Shown here in pieces: positions 55,607-64,000 of a DNA stretch of 64,000 bases (positions are counted from its first letter, which is position 1; each line of letters starts with the position of its first letter). The stretch lies in contig NZ_CP014159.1 in NCBI RefSeq assembly GCF_001543105.1, positions 124,001 through 188,000 of the forward strand. The letters run 5' to 3'. Source of the stretch: Aerococcus christensenii (GTDB lineage: Bacteria; Bacillota; Bacilli; Lactobacillales; Aerococcaceae). The translations under genes were made by a program, and so were the position numbers. A model generated the notes under the pieces. It was not told where the DNA came from. It saw only the letters and a list, made by a program, of their open reading frames with translations, and did no database searches.

Positions 55607-56272
55607 TTACTGGAAGAAGGCAGAACCTACACGAACAAAGCTGGCTCCTTCTTCAATGGCAATCTGATAGTCGCCACTCATTCCCATGCTAAGGTGTGTG
55701 CAGGGAGCCCAAGGCAGATGTTCTTCTGCGACCTGATCCCGGCACTTTCTTAATTGGCCAAACAAGCGGTGTTGTTCGCTAGCACCCACTCCTTGTGGGA
55801 GCATCGTCATTAAACCAACTACTTTCACTTTGGGATAATCGGCTAATGACTTGATAAAATCTATAACCTCTTCTTCCTTTATCCCATGCTTACTCTCTTC
55901 GCCTGAAACATTCACTTCTACAAAGCAAGCAATGGGCTGATCCGCACGTTTATTAATTTCTTTGGCGATCTTCAAACGGTCTAAAGCATGAAAATAATCG
56001 ATGTGATTAATAATATCTTTTACCTTTCGAGATTGCAAAGGGCCGATCAAATGCCACACAATATCATCGGCCATTGCTTCTTTCTTTTCAAGCAAGCCTT
56101 GAACATAGTTCTCCGCAAAGTGCCGAACGCCTGCTTGATAAACCTCTTTTGCCTCTTCAACACTATGGTATTTAGAAACGCAAATCAGCGTGGTCTCGTG
56201 AGGAGGGCACGCTGATGCTGTTAGGGTATGAACAGTTTCCATTAACTGTTTGGCTCGACTTTTAATCGTCAT
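55607..56272 (-). CDS. ylmE: YggS family PLP homeostasis protein (YlmE)
   Basis: 221 residues. PLP-binding lysine in LICVSKYHSVEEAKEVYQAG, VRHFAENYVQGLLEKK, then the HLSMGMSGDYQIAIEEGASFVRVGSAFF end. It buffers pyridoxal-5-phosphate in the cell. Between ftsZ (3 nt gap) and ylmG. Confidence 0.95.
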   Translation of the reverse strand: MTIKSRAKQLMETVHTLTASACPPHETTLICVSKYHSVEEAKEVYQAGVRHFAENYVQGLLEKKEAMADDIVWHLIGPLQSRKVKDIINHIDYFHALDRLKIAKEINKRADQPIACFVEVNVSGEESKHGIKEEEVIDFIKSLADYPKVKVVGLMTMLPQGVGASEQHRLFGQLRKCRDQVAEEHLPWAPCTHLSMGMSGDYQIAIEEGASFVRVGSAFFQ

Positions 56273-56275
56273 GAA

Positions 56276-57571
56276 TTAACGACGACGCTTTCTAAAGAAT
56301 GGTGGCGTATCTAATTCATCATCTTCACTCACATTATCATAATTAGTGTCATTTGATGTATCAAAATGACGAGAAGAATCTACTGGTGCGCCGTAAGAAG
56401 GACGACCAGTCGGTTCAAAAGAATCTTGGCGAAGAGGACGTGAGTTATCATAAGTAGGCGTTACTTGTTTTTCTTCAAAGTATTCTGGACGATTGCCTAA
56501 ATCTCGGCTAGTAGGTGCGGATTGATAACCACTTGATTGGTTAGGACGATTGTTTTGACGTTGAAGATTACGTTTTTTCTCTTCTTGTTGACGTTTTTGA
56601 CGACGATCAGGATCAATTCCTGTTGCAATAACTGTGACAATGACTTCATCGTCTAAGTTTTCGTTAATTGTTGTTCCGAAAATAATGTTAACTTCAGAAG
56701 AAGAAGCAGAGCTTACAATTTCAGCAGCATCTTGGGCTTCAAATAAGGTAAGGTCTTCCCCACCGGAAATATTTAAAAGAATTTGTTCAGCCCCATCGAT
56801 GGAAACTTCTAACAATGGAGAAGAAATAGCTTTCTTAGTAGCTTCAGCTGTACGATTTTCACCGGAAGCTGTTCCGATCCCCATCAAAGCTGTCCCTTGA
56901 TCTTGCATAACAGTTCTCACATCCGCAAAGTCCAAGTTCACATAGCCTGGTGAAGTAATTAAGTCAGAAATTCCTTGAACCCCTTGTCTTAAAACATTAT
57001 CCGCTTCTCCAAAGGCTTCACGCATTGGAGTCTTCTTGTCAACAATTTCTAACAAGCGGTTATTGGAGATCGTCACTAAGGTGTCCACATATTCCTTCAT
57101 GTTAGCAATACCTTCAGCAGCAGAACGACCACGTTTAGGTCCTTCAAAGGTAAATGGACGGGTCACAACCCCAACGGTCAAGGCGTTTAATTCTTCCTTA
57201 GCAATACGAGCAACAACTGGTGCAGCCCCTGTACCGGTTCCACCGCCCATTCCGGCAGTGATAAAGATTAAATCTGCACCTTGTAAAGCTTCACGAATTT
57301 GGTCTTCGCTTTCTTCAGCGGCTTTTCTCCCTACTTCAGGTTGTGCCCCAGCACCTAATCCGCGAGTTACTTTAGGTCCAAGATGAATCTTGTTTTCTGC
57401 TTTTGAATGCGCCAAAGCTTGCGTATCTGTGTTGGCCACGATGAATTCAACGCCCTTAACCCCTTCTAAAATCATACGGTTAACAGCATTGTTACCACCA
57501 CCACCAACGCCAATGACTTTGATGTTAGCATTATTATTACATTCTATTGTGTTATCGAATTCTAAATCCAT
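56276..57571 (-). CDS. ftsZ: Cell division protein FtsZ
   Basis: 431 residues. Tubulin-type GTP-binding motif [13 protein letters not shown] (about 105-117), [15 protein letters not shown] at the N-terminus, the T7 loop ([11 protein letters not shown]), a long unstructured Arg/Gln/Asn linker (about 320-410) and a C-terminal peptide [13 protein letters not shown] for FtsA and EzrA binding. It forms the Z-ring. Follows ftsA by 33 nt. Confidence 0.98.
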   Translation of the reverse strand: MDLEFDNTIECNNNANIKVIGVGGGGNNAVNRMILEGVKGVEFIVANTDTQALAHSKAENKIHLGPKVTRGLGAGAQPEVGRKAAEESEDQIREALQGADLIFITAGMGGGTGTGAAPVVARIAKEELNALTVGVVTRPFTFEGPKRGRSAAEGIANMKEYVDTLVTISNNRLLEIVDKKTPMREAFGEADNVLRQGVQGISDLITSPGYVNLDFADVRTVMQDQGTALMGIGTASGENRTAEATKKAISSPLLEVSIDGAEQILLNISGGEDLTLFEAQDAAEIVSSASSSEVNIIFGTTINENLDDEVIVTVIATGIDPDRRQKRQQEEKKRNLQRQNNRPNQSSGYQSAPTSRDLGNRPEYFEEKQVTPTYDNSRPLRQDSFEPTGRPSYGAPVDSSRHFDTSNDTNYDNVSEDDELDTPPFFRKRRR

Positions 57572-57604
57572 TCTACATCCTCCCAGTATCTCTTTATCAT
57601 GATC

Positions 57605-58972
57605 TTAATTAAATATATCATCGATAATGTTACGAACCTTTTGCATAAAGCCACCGTCTTCACTACTGATCAATTGCTTCACTTTCTTTTCGTAACTATT
57701 TTCTTTAGTGCTTTCTTGCCCATAGCCTTCTTCAGAATAGGAAGGGGCGACATGATCAGCAGGCTTAGGTTCATACGAACGGTGTTCTGTCGGATGAAGT
57801 GGCTGTTTGGCCTGCTTTGAACGTCCTTGGGCAACGTGATAGATATCAGGTAACTTCGCTGCATAAGCTACAATCCCATAAGCCGTCGTATAGCTTGGGT
57901 TTCTTAACCCAACTTCTTCTGGAATATAGAAGCGTGCTTCTTCTCCTAAGATAGACTCTGCTAACTCTACAGCCCCTGGTAAAGAAGAAGCTCCCCCTGT
58001 AATTACCAATCCTCCAGGTAAATCAAAGGCTTCTACTTGATCCAAAGCTTTCTTCAAGGTTTCATAAATTTGCTGTAGCCGCGCTTCAATAATTTCAGCG
58101 AGATACTGTTCATCTACTTTCGTAGGCTCTTTCTTACCAATTGTTTCCACAGGGAAATACTCATCTGGTCGAGCCTTCTTAGATGATGCATAGCCATACT
58201 CTAATTTAATGCGTTCTGCATTATCAAGTGTCGTGTTGAGAATGGTCGAAATATCTTTCGTTACGTATTCGCCACCTTCTTGATCGACATATGAAAACTT
58301 CAATTGGCCTTCATGTAATACACTTGCCGTAGATTGCCCACCGCCTAAGTCAATGAGGATAGTTCCAAAATCTCGTTCATCTTCTGATAAAGCAACTTCA
58401 GCATTGGCTAATGGTTGAACGACAAAATCTCCAATTACCAATCCTGCCTTTTCCACGCAACGTTTAATGTTATGAATAATGGTCTTAGGTCCAGTAATCA
58501 TACTTGCGTATAATTCTAATCGAACACCAATCATTCCTCTTGGATCTCGAATACCATCAAAGCCGTCTACTATAAACTCTTCTGGTACAACAGAAATAAT
58601 TTCTCTCTCTGGTGGCACCGCACGTACTTTTGCTGCAGATAAAACATTATAAATATCCTTATCTGTAATTTCACGGTTTTCACCAGAAACAGCAATCATC
58701 CCATAACAAGGTTCAATATTGATTTGATTGCTAGGCACCCCCACAATCACTTCATTGATCTTGATATTTGATTTTTGCTCGGCTTGACTTACTGCACTTC
58801 TAATCGCTTCGACGGTTTTATCGATATCAACAATAACCCCTCGACTTAAGCCTTCAGAGCGTTGACTACCTACGCCGATAATATTTAAACGTTGATTAAC
58901 ATTTTCGGCAACAACGACTTTCACGGAAGTGGTTCCAATGTCTAACCCTACATATGTTTTTGGTCGAACCAT
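57605..58972 (-). CDS. ftsA: Cell division protein FtsA
   Basis: 455 residues of the actin fold: YVGLDIGTTSVKVVV, LIDLGGGQSTASV, LVITGGASSLPG. A long linker ends in a C-terminal amphipathic membrane-targeting helix (EDGGFMQKVRNIIDDIFN). It tethers FtsZ to the membrane. A gap of about 140 nt before it may carry a promoter (TAAAAT on the minus strand near 59038). Confidence 0.98.
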   Translation of the reverse strand: MVRPKTYVGLDIGTTSVKVVVAENVNQRLNIIGVGSQRSEGLSRGVIVDIDKTVEAIRSAVSQAEQKSNIKINEVIVGVPSNQINIEPCYGMIAVSGENREITDKDIYNVLSAAKVRAVPPEREIISVVPEEFIVDGFDGIRDPRGMIGVRLELYASMITGPKTIIHNIKRCVEKAGLVIGDFVVQPLANAEVALSEDERDFGTILIDLGGGQSTASVLHEGQLKFSYVDQEGGEYVTKDISTILNTTLDNAERIKLEYGYASSKKARPDEYFPVETIGKKEPTKVDEQYLAEIIEARLQQIYETLKKALDQVEAFDLPGGLVITGGASSLPGAVELAESILGEEARFYIPEEVGLRNPSYTTAYGIVAYAAKLPDIYHVAQGRSKQAKQPLHPTEHRSYEPKPADHVAPSYSEEGYGQESTKENSYEKKVKQLISSEDGGFMQKVRNIIDDIFN

Positions 58973-59112
58973 ATGATTGAAACCTCCTATTTTAATTCTT
59001 ATTTAGTTAGATATGACTATATCGAAATTATTTTAACATAAAGAACGGTAAGAAGAAACGAATTTATTCTAATTCTGTCTCTAAAGGACCAAATTCTCAC
59101 GGTTTAGACATC

Positions 59113-60357
59113 TTAATTCTGAACCGGTTGACGCCGTTTGGGTTTTTCGACAGATGTTGACTCTTCCGTTTGCTTTTCATTCCATTCTTTATCTTGAATA
59201 CTAGTGGAACGTTTTTTGACTTTATCTTTATTTTCATCCCCACGGCTCTTTTCTTTTTCAAGATCTTTTCGCGTGCGATAAGGTCTGCCATAACGTTGAA
59301 TATAGCGTTCTCTTTCTTCTGGAGAAGCAAAGGGATCTGTTAGCGGAGTCTTCACTTCGAAGAAAATACCAACTTCCATATTAATGATTCCCTTTTGATT
59401 CTTAAGACTCTTAACAATTTGATTATAGTATTGCATTCTTTTTGCAAAAGATTCCACAAAACCAACGACAATATTGCCATCTTTCATCTTAAACGCAATA
59501 TGGTGTTGATAAATTTCATCAGAAACATTGTCCACTTCTTCGATTTGAGCAAGAATATCATCACTTAGCTTGCCTAACTGACTCGCTAACTCTGGTATTT
59601 CATCTTCCCCAAATCCAACCAAATTAGGAACATCTTGTTCCCCATAAGGCAAGGGATCTGTTAGTGTTTGTTGGTTTTCTAACACAGGGCACTTAAAATC
59701 TTCCTTATCGATATATCCGACTGCTCGAAATTCTTGAACATTGAGTCGAACCGAAAAATTATCTTCGGCAATCACTTGTGCCTTTTGAACACTCGGATAT
59801 TGTGCCCGTAAGCGCTCAGTTACTACAGGAGTTTCCTTTTCAATGCCTAAATAAGACATATTCGGTTTTAAACCAGAAGTGAATAAAAGTTGTTCATCCG
59901 CAACCAATCGATTCCCGCTCACTGTAAGACCTTGTACCCGATTAAACGGAGAAAGCCACCAGGAAGAGAAAGCAATGATTCCTACGCAACAGAGTCCTAT
60001 CCCAAAAGAAGGCCAGTGAAATCCTTTTTTGATAAAGGAGACATGTTCTTTTTCAGGAACTTCTTTATCTTTTAATGAAGCTTTCTTTTGAAGACTTTCT
60101 TTCTTCTTTCTGTAAAGGTGATGTAAGTTTCTTTTCTTTAAAAGCTGATCACACTTATCCAAAATTCCTTCTTGTTTTTCTGTAGAAAAGTTTTCTTCAT
60201 TTGCCTTTGAAAAAGGATCTGTTTTTGCTTTTTTATAAGGACTTTCAGCATCATCCTTTTTCTCTGAATCTTCTTTTTCTGTCTGATGGCGCTTCATTTG
60301 TTCCTGTTCAAAGCGCCGCTTAGCAGAACGTTTCGCTTCTTCATTCCAATCAAGCAT
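59113..60357 (-). CDS. divIB: Cell division protein DivIB/FtsQ
   Basis: 414 residues. A long charged cytosolic N-terminus (about 1-130), one membrane helix (about 117-135, GIGLCCVGIIAFSSWWL), a POTRA domain (VQGLTVSGNRLVADEQLLF) and a beta domain, then a basic tail (about 355-414). It works with FtsL and DivIC in the divisome. 11 nt after murG. Confidence 0.95.
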   Translation of the reverse strand: MLDWNEEAKRSAKRRFEQEQMKRHQTEKEDSEKKDDAESPYKKAKTDPFSKANEENFSTEKQEGILDKCDQLLKKRNLHHLYRKKKESLQKKASLKDKEVPEKEHVSFIKKGFHWPSFGIGLCCVGIIAFSSWWLSPFNRVQGLTVSGNRLVADEQLLFTSGLKPNMSYLGIEKETPVVTERLRAQYPSVQKAQVIAEDNFSVRLNVQEFRAVGYIDKEDFKCPVLENQQTLTDPLPYGEQDVPNLVGFGEDEIPELASQLGKLSDDILAQIEEVDNVSDEIYQHHIAFKMKDGNIVVGFVESFAKRMQYYNQIVKSLKNQKGIINMEVGIFFEVKTPLTDPFASPEERERYIQRYGRPYRTRKDLEKEKSRGDENKDKVKKRSTSIQDKEWNEKQTEESTSVEKPKRRQPVQN

Positions 60358-60368
60358 CGTCCCACTCC

Positions 60369-61469
60369 TTATTTTATCAATTTTTCAATCACCGAAATTA
60401 TGCGATCACTCGCATCTGGAACGCCCATCTTTTTTGATTGATGACTCATTTCGATACATTTTCCTGGATTGGACATAAGATCATCGATAGTAGTTAACAA
60501 ACGATGAGCCGATAAATTTTCTTCCAGAATCATAATCGCTGCATCTCTTTTAGCCAAGCTTTCCGCATTATGTTGTTGATGATTATTCGTAACATTCGGA
60601 CTTGGAATCAAAATACTTGGTGTTCCTACAGCGGTTAGCTCTGTTAAAGTCGTTGCCCCACTTCGACAAACCACAAGGTCCACTTTTCTTAGCAAGCTTG
60701 GCATATTGTGGATATAAGAAACGACTTTTACCTTGTCCATTTGCTGGATATCTGGATAGCGCGTCATTAACTCTTTATAATAGATCTCCCCTGTTGCAAT
60801 CAAAGTCTGGTAAGGTTGATCTTTGAGTTCAGGGAGCATTTCTTCTACGACTTGATTAATACGTTGAGCCCCCCGACTCCCTCCAAAAATTAAAAGAGTA
60901 GGGCGGTCATTTCGTAATCCAAATTCCGTAAGATCTGCTTTTTCTGTTCGCTCCGCTACTTCTTGGGCCCGAGGATTGCCTGTAAAGACAATCTTCCTTT
61001 GGGCTTTTTTAGAAAAGCTTTCCTTCACTTCTTCATAACAGATGCAGATCTTATCTACATAGCGGCTCAAGAACTTATTAGTAATTCCTGCGACGCTATT
61101 CTGTTCATGAATCACAGTAGGGATCCCTAAGCGCGCTGCTGCATAGAGAACTGGCGCGCAAACATATCCCCCTGTTCCAATGACAATGTCTGGTTGAAAT
61201 CCTTTGAGGTAACGCTTAGACACTCGAATACTTTCCAACATACAAGTCACTGTCTTTAAATTCTCTAAAGAAAATGAGCGCTTAAGTCCCTGAATATGAA
61301 TCGTTTTAAAAGGAATATTTTGACTAGGAACAATCCGACTTTCTAATCCCTTAGCCGTTCCAACATATAGAAATTCAGCATCTGGATAGTGTTTTAACAA
61401 CTCTTTTCTTAAGGCTAAAGCTGGATAAATATGTCCCCCTGTTCCTCCGCCTGATAATACAACTCGCAT
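60369..61469 (-). CDS. murG: UDP-GlcNAc:lipid I GlcNAc transferase MurG
   Basis: 366 residues, GT28 fold. GGGTGGHIYPALAL near the N-terminus, IPTVIHEQNSVAG, FGGSRGAQRINQ and CRSGATTLTEL for UDP-GlcNAc. It converts lipid I to lipid II at the inner face of the membrane. 21 nt after murD. Confidence 0.98.
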   Translation of the reverse strand: MRVVLSGGGTGGHIYPALALRKELLKHYPDAEFLYVGTAKGLESRIVPSQNIPFKTIHIQGLKRSFSLENLKTVTCMLESIRVSKRYLKGFQPDIVIGTGGYVCAPVLYAAARLGIPTVIHEQNSVAGITNKFLSRYVDKICICYEEVKESFSKKAQRKIVFTGNPRAQEVAERTEKADLTEFGLRNDRPTLLIFGGSRGAQRINQVVEEMLPELKDQPYQTLIATGEIYYKELMTRYPDIQQMDKVKVVSYIHNMPSLLRKVDLVVCRSGATTLTELTAVGTPSILIPSPNVTNNHQQHNAESLAKRDAAIMILEENLSAHRLLTTIDDLMSNPGKCIEMSHQSKKMGVPDASDRIISVIEKLIK

Positions 61470-61490
61470 GTCTGTACTCCTATCTCCCGT

Positions 61491-62876
61491 TTACAAATTC
61501 TCTAATTGACTTATTGCTTGAATAAAGCGATCCCCTCTAACTTCAAAATTAGGGTATTGATCCCAACTTGCACAAGCTGGAGATAATAAAATAATATCAT
61601 CTTCTTTACTCATCGCATACGCTTTTTGAGTCGCTTCTTCAATATCTTTGGCATATTCTAATTGGGTGATCCCCGCTTTTTTCACCAATTGAGCAAACTT
61701 CTCTTGGGTTTCTCCCATAACAACTGCCGCATGAACATTTTTCAAGTAAGGCAAGAGTTCATCAATGCTGTTTCCCCGATCTAAGCCTCCTGCAATCCAA
61801 ACCAAACTTTGGTTAAAACTCTTCAAAGCTGTCATGCAAGCCTCGTTATTCGTTGCTTTGGAATCATTATAAAATTTTCGCTTATTCACCGTTTGAACAT
61901 ATTGAATCCGATGTTTAACCCCTGTAAATTGGCGGCAAGTTTCTTGAATAACCGCATTAGAAACTCCCAATACTTTAGCAATTCCGATAGCTACGAGAGC
62001 ATTCTGAACATTGTGATCTCCTGGTAAAAATAAATCCGCTCTGTCCATGACAGCTTCCTTTTTCCAGAAAATCTTTCCTTCCGAAGTATTATACCAAATT
62101 CCATCTTCAAGTGGTGTTTCTAAAGAAAAAGGAATAACTTTTGCTTGGGTTTGATAGCGTCTAGACCATAAGACCTCTTGATCATAATTCAAAAATAACA
62201 CATCTTCTGGGCCTTGATTAGCCGTAATATGCCATTTAGCTGCGATATAATTTTCTAGGTTTCCATGATAATCCAAATGAGTAGGATAAATATCAATAAT
62301 AGCAGCAATATTCGGACGGAAAGTCTTTGTTCCCATTAACTGGAAGCTGGAGAGCTCTAAAACTAGACGATCTTTTGAAGTCAATTGAGGAGCAATATCT
62401 AAGGCAGGAATACCGATATTTCCTGCCACTTCTGTTCGACCAGAAAAACTTTTATCCGCTTTGAGGATAGCTCCTGTCAAAGAAGTTGTTGTGGTTTTCC
62501 CGTTAGAACCAGTGATTCCGACAATCGTTCCCCGATGAAGCCACTCTACTAATTCAATATCTGTATAGACAGGCAAACCCATTTCTAACGCCCGTTTTAC
62601 CAAAGGATTAGTATAGGGGATTCCGGGATTTTTAACCATAAAAGCAAAATCCTCATCTAGTAATTCAATCGGATGGCCTCCTGTAATCACACGAACATCC
62701 TTTTCAATAAGATCTTGTGCCGCCTTATTTTGATCTAATGGGCACTTATCATTAACCGTAACAAGAGCGCCCATTTGCGTAAGCCAATTCACTACACTGA
62801 CGCCCGTTTTTGCTAAGCCTAATACCAATACCTTCTTGTTAACCATTTGTTCACATTGTCTCTCTTGTTCTTCCAT
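61491..62876 (-). CDS. murD: UDP-MurNAc-L-alanine:D-glutamate ligase MurD
   Basis: 461 residues. ATP motif GITGSNGKTTTTSL (about 128), NIAAIIDIYPTHLDYHG and the later KFYNDSKATNNEA. An ATG ten codons in (62846) could also be used; the first is kept because AGGAG lies 11 nt upstream. It adds D-Glu to the muropeptide precursor. Confidence 0.97.
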   Translation of the reverse strand: MEEQERQCEQMVNKKVLVLGLAKTGVSVVNWLTQMGALVTVNDKCPLDQNKAAQDLIEKDVRVITGGHPIELLDEDFAFMVKNPGIPYTNPLVKRALEMGLPVYTDIELVEWLHRGTIVGITGSNGKTTTTSLTGAILKADKSFSGRTEVAGNIGIPALDIAPQLTSKDRLVLELSSFQLMGTKTFRPNIAAIIDIYPTHLDYHGNLENYIAAKWHITANQGPEDVLFLNYDQEVLWSRRYQTQAKVIPFSLETPLEDGIWYNTSEGKIFWKKEAVMDRADLFLPGDHNVQNALVAIGIAKVLGVSNAVIQETCRQFTGVKHRIQYVQTVNKRKFYNDSKATNNEACMTALKSFNQSLVWIAGGLDRGNSIDELLPYLKNVHAAVVMGETQEKFAQLVKKAGITQLEYAKDIEEATQKAYAMSKEDDIILLSPACASWDQYPNFEVRGDRFIQAISQLENL

Positions 62877-62890
62877 CCCAAATCAATCTC

Positions 62891-63838
62891 CTAAAATGCA
62901 ATAAGTCCAACAATCATTAATACGCCGGTAATTCCCCAAAATACAAAGTCAATCTTCCATTCACTCCATCCGCTCATTTCGAAATGGTGATGAATAGGGG
63001 TCATCTTGAAAATTCGTTTATGTGTCCGTTTGAAGTAAGCCACCTGTAACATTACACTTGCTGTTTCTAGTACATAAATAAGGCCAAATAAAAGTAAGGA
63101 CCAAGGATTGCCACTCATAATACTTAATACAGCCATCAAAGCCCCCACAGCTAAGGCCCCTGCATCTCCCATAAAGACTTTCGCTTTTTTCATATTAAAA
63201 ATCAAGAAAGCAAACAAGGATCCGATCAAACCTACGATAAACAGGGAAACTTCTACACTTCCTTGACGTAGGAAGAGAATAAGGTAGCCTGTCAAAGTCA
63301 AAATAGCGCACCCTGACGATAAGCCATCGATGCCATCTGTTAGATTAAAGGCGTTGGAGAAACCTGTTAGCCAAATTACACTAAACACAAGTAACAAGAT
63401 AAAGTGTGAAGTCCCTAAATGAAAAGGAAGTGGGAGATAGGCATTAACGCCAAATCCCTTAATCAAAAGAACAATCACTAAGGCCATTCCGAGTTGAGCA
63501 AGGAATTTCTGTTTAGCCGTTAGACCTTCATTTTGTTTCTTGAAGATTTTTAAGAAATCATCCACAAAACCTAACAAGCCAAACATGATGAGTGTAATGA
63601 CCAAAATGAAAATCTCTGGGCTAAAACTTCCTAACCACCAATGACTGACTAGCATCGAAAGAACCGTAGCTGTGAGGAAAACAAGTCCTCCCATAGTCGG
63701 TGTCCCACTTTTTTCTTTATGCCAGCTAGGTCCAATCTCTAGAATTTCTTGTCCAAATTGTTTTTTATGCATCCATTTTATAAATAATGGCATCACGGCA
63801 GCAGTTATTATAAACGAAAACAAAAACGTTAAACTCAT
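62891..63838 (-). CDS. mraY: Phospho-MurNAc-pentapeptide transferase MraY
   Basis: 315 residues with about ten membrane helices. GTPTMGG, LLGFVDDFLK, NLTDGIDGLSSG, VFMGDAGALAVGALM and MTPIHHHFE, all active-site motifs. It makes lipid I from UDP-MurNAc-pentapeptide and undecaprenyl phosphate. 17 nt after the penicillin-binding protein gene. Confidence 0.99.
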   Translation of the reverse strand: MSLTFLFSFIITAAVMPLFIKWMHKKQFGQEILEIGPSWHKEKSGTPTMGGLVFLTATVLSMLVSHWWLGSFSPEIFILVITLIMFGLLGFVDDFLKIFKKQNEGLTAKQKFLAQLGMALVIVLLIKGFGVNAYLPLPFHLGTSHFILLLVFSVIWLTGFSNAFNLTDGIDGLSSGCAILTLTGYLILFLRQGSVEVSLFIVGLIGSLFAFLIFNMKKAKVFMGDAGALAVGALMAVLSIMSGNPWSLLLFGLIYVLETASVMLQVAYFKRTHKRIFKMTPIHHHFEMSGWSEWKIDFVFWGITGVLMIVGLIAF

Positions 63839-63855
63839 GGTTTCTCCCTTACTCC

Positions 63856-64000
63856 TTATTGTAATTCAATGGTTACAGTTTCTTCTGAACGAATCGGCCT
63901 TCCTGGAGAAAGACTCTGTTTCTTAACATGTCCTTGTCCATTAACAGATAAATGAATACCTAACATTTGAGCTAAATTCTGAGCTTCTGTTAGACTCATG
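63856..64000 (-). CDS. Penicillin-binding protein (PBP2X/FtsI type), C-terminal end, cut by the window edge
   Basis: The last 47 codons and stop of a PASTA-ended protein: SLTEAQNLAQMLGIHL and PGRPIRSEETVTIEL are typical of a PASTA domain at the C-terminus of the class B PBP before mraY. The bulk lies outside the window. Confidence 0.8.
   Translation of the reverse strand, partial: MSLTEAQNLAQMLGIHLSVNGQGHVKKQSLSPGRPIRSEETVTIELQ

Overview
The window reads as chromosome of a low-GC Gram-positive bacterium of the order Lactobacillales. The evidence is a dcw division cluster (mraY-murD-murG-divIB-ftsA-ftsZ-ylmE-ylmG-ylmH-divIVA-ileS), rexAB of the lactic-acid-bacterial type, a T-box ahead of ileS, a xylulose-5-P/fructose-6-P phosphoketolase next to lactic-type central metabolism (gnd, water-forming NADH oxidase), EzrA, a GcvH-like/ArsC-family pair and a probable MacP gene. 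The genus cannot be fixed from sequence alone; a family near Aerococcaceae/Carnobacteriaceae/Streptococcaceae is plausible. Nearly all genes lie on the minus strand.

Layout: 1-1.9 kb holds the remains of a corrinoid methyl-transfer module (a broken RACo-type activator and a corrinoid protein with two frameshifts). 2.1-5.3 kb has housekeeping genes (plsC, yneF, a RluD-type synthase, lspA, rnhA) and tRNA-Gly(CCC). 5.3-15.1 kb carries rexAB, a Nif3-like gene, trmK and a frameshifted SGNH hydrolase. 15.2-19.8 kb has a small unknown gene, a DUF368 gene with two frameshifts, DUF2207-lemA and trmO. 19.9-27.8 kb has phosphoketolase, a DUF3397 membrane protein, a candidate small RNA, an Mga/AtxA-like regulator with two frameshifts, pepO and a class-I glutamine amidotransferase. 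27.9-38 kb has gcvH-like/arsC-family/rodA, a lipoprotein, an orphan EIIC-like membrane protein, gnd, a 54-residue DUF4044 protein, iscS-thiI and ezrA. 38.5-40.3 kb is a plus-strand trio (DUF2752, zinc ribbon, DUF4234).

40.4-48.6 kb is the accessory, cell-surface part. It contains a 953-residue beta-helix surface protein with an odd sorting signal, whose promoter abuts a 46-bp TCTG/GACA tetranucleotide tract and whose leader contains a terminator-like hairpin. It also contains rpsD with its leader, nudix-macP-mtnN, a two-LysM secreted protein with a three-copy novel repeat, and a secreted double-SH3 protein with a poly-A frameshift. From 48.8 kb on: NADH oxidase, a divergent cold-shock protein, ileS with its T-box, and the division/cell-wall cluster to the window edge, where the PASTA end of a penicillin-binding protein is cut.

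Two themes stand out. First, eight single-base indels plus one truncation fall in only six accessory genes (several at short homopolymers), while about 50 kb of housekeeping coding sequence is intact; this suggests gene decay rather than uniform sequencing error. Second, the surface-protein locus has the architecture of a phase-variable switch: a simple-sequence repeat at the transcription start, a small upstream reading frame made of the repeat, and a hairpin before the gene. It also has a 5' end shared by recombination with the LysM gene.
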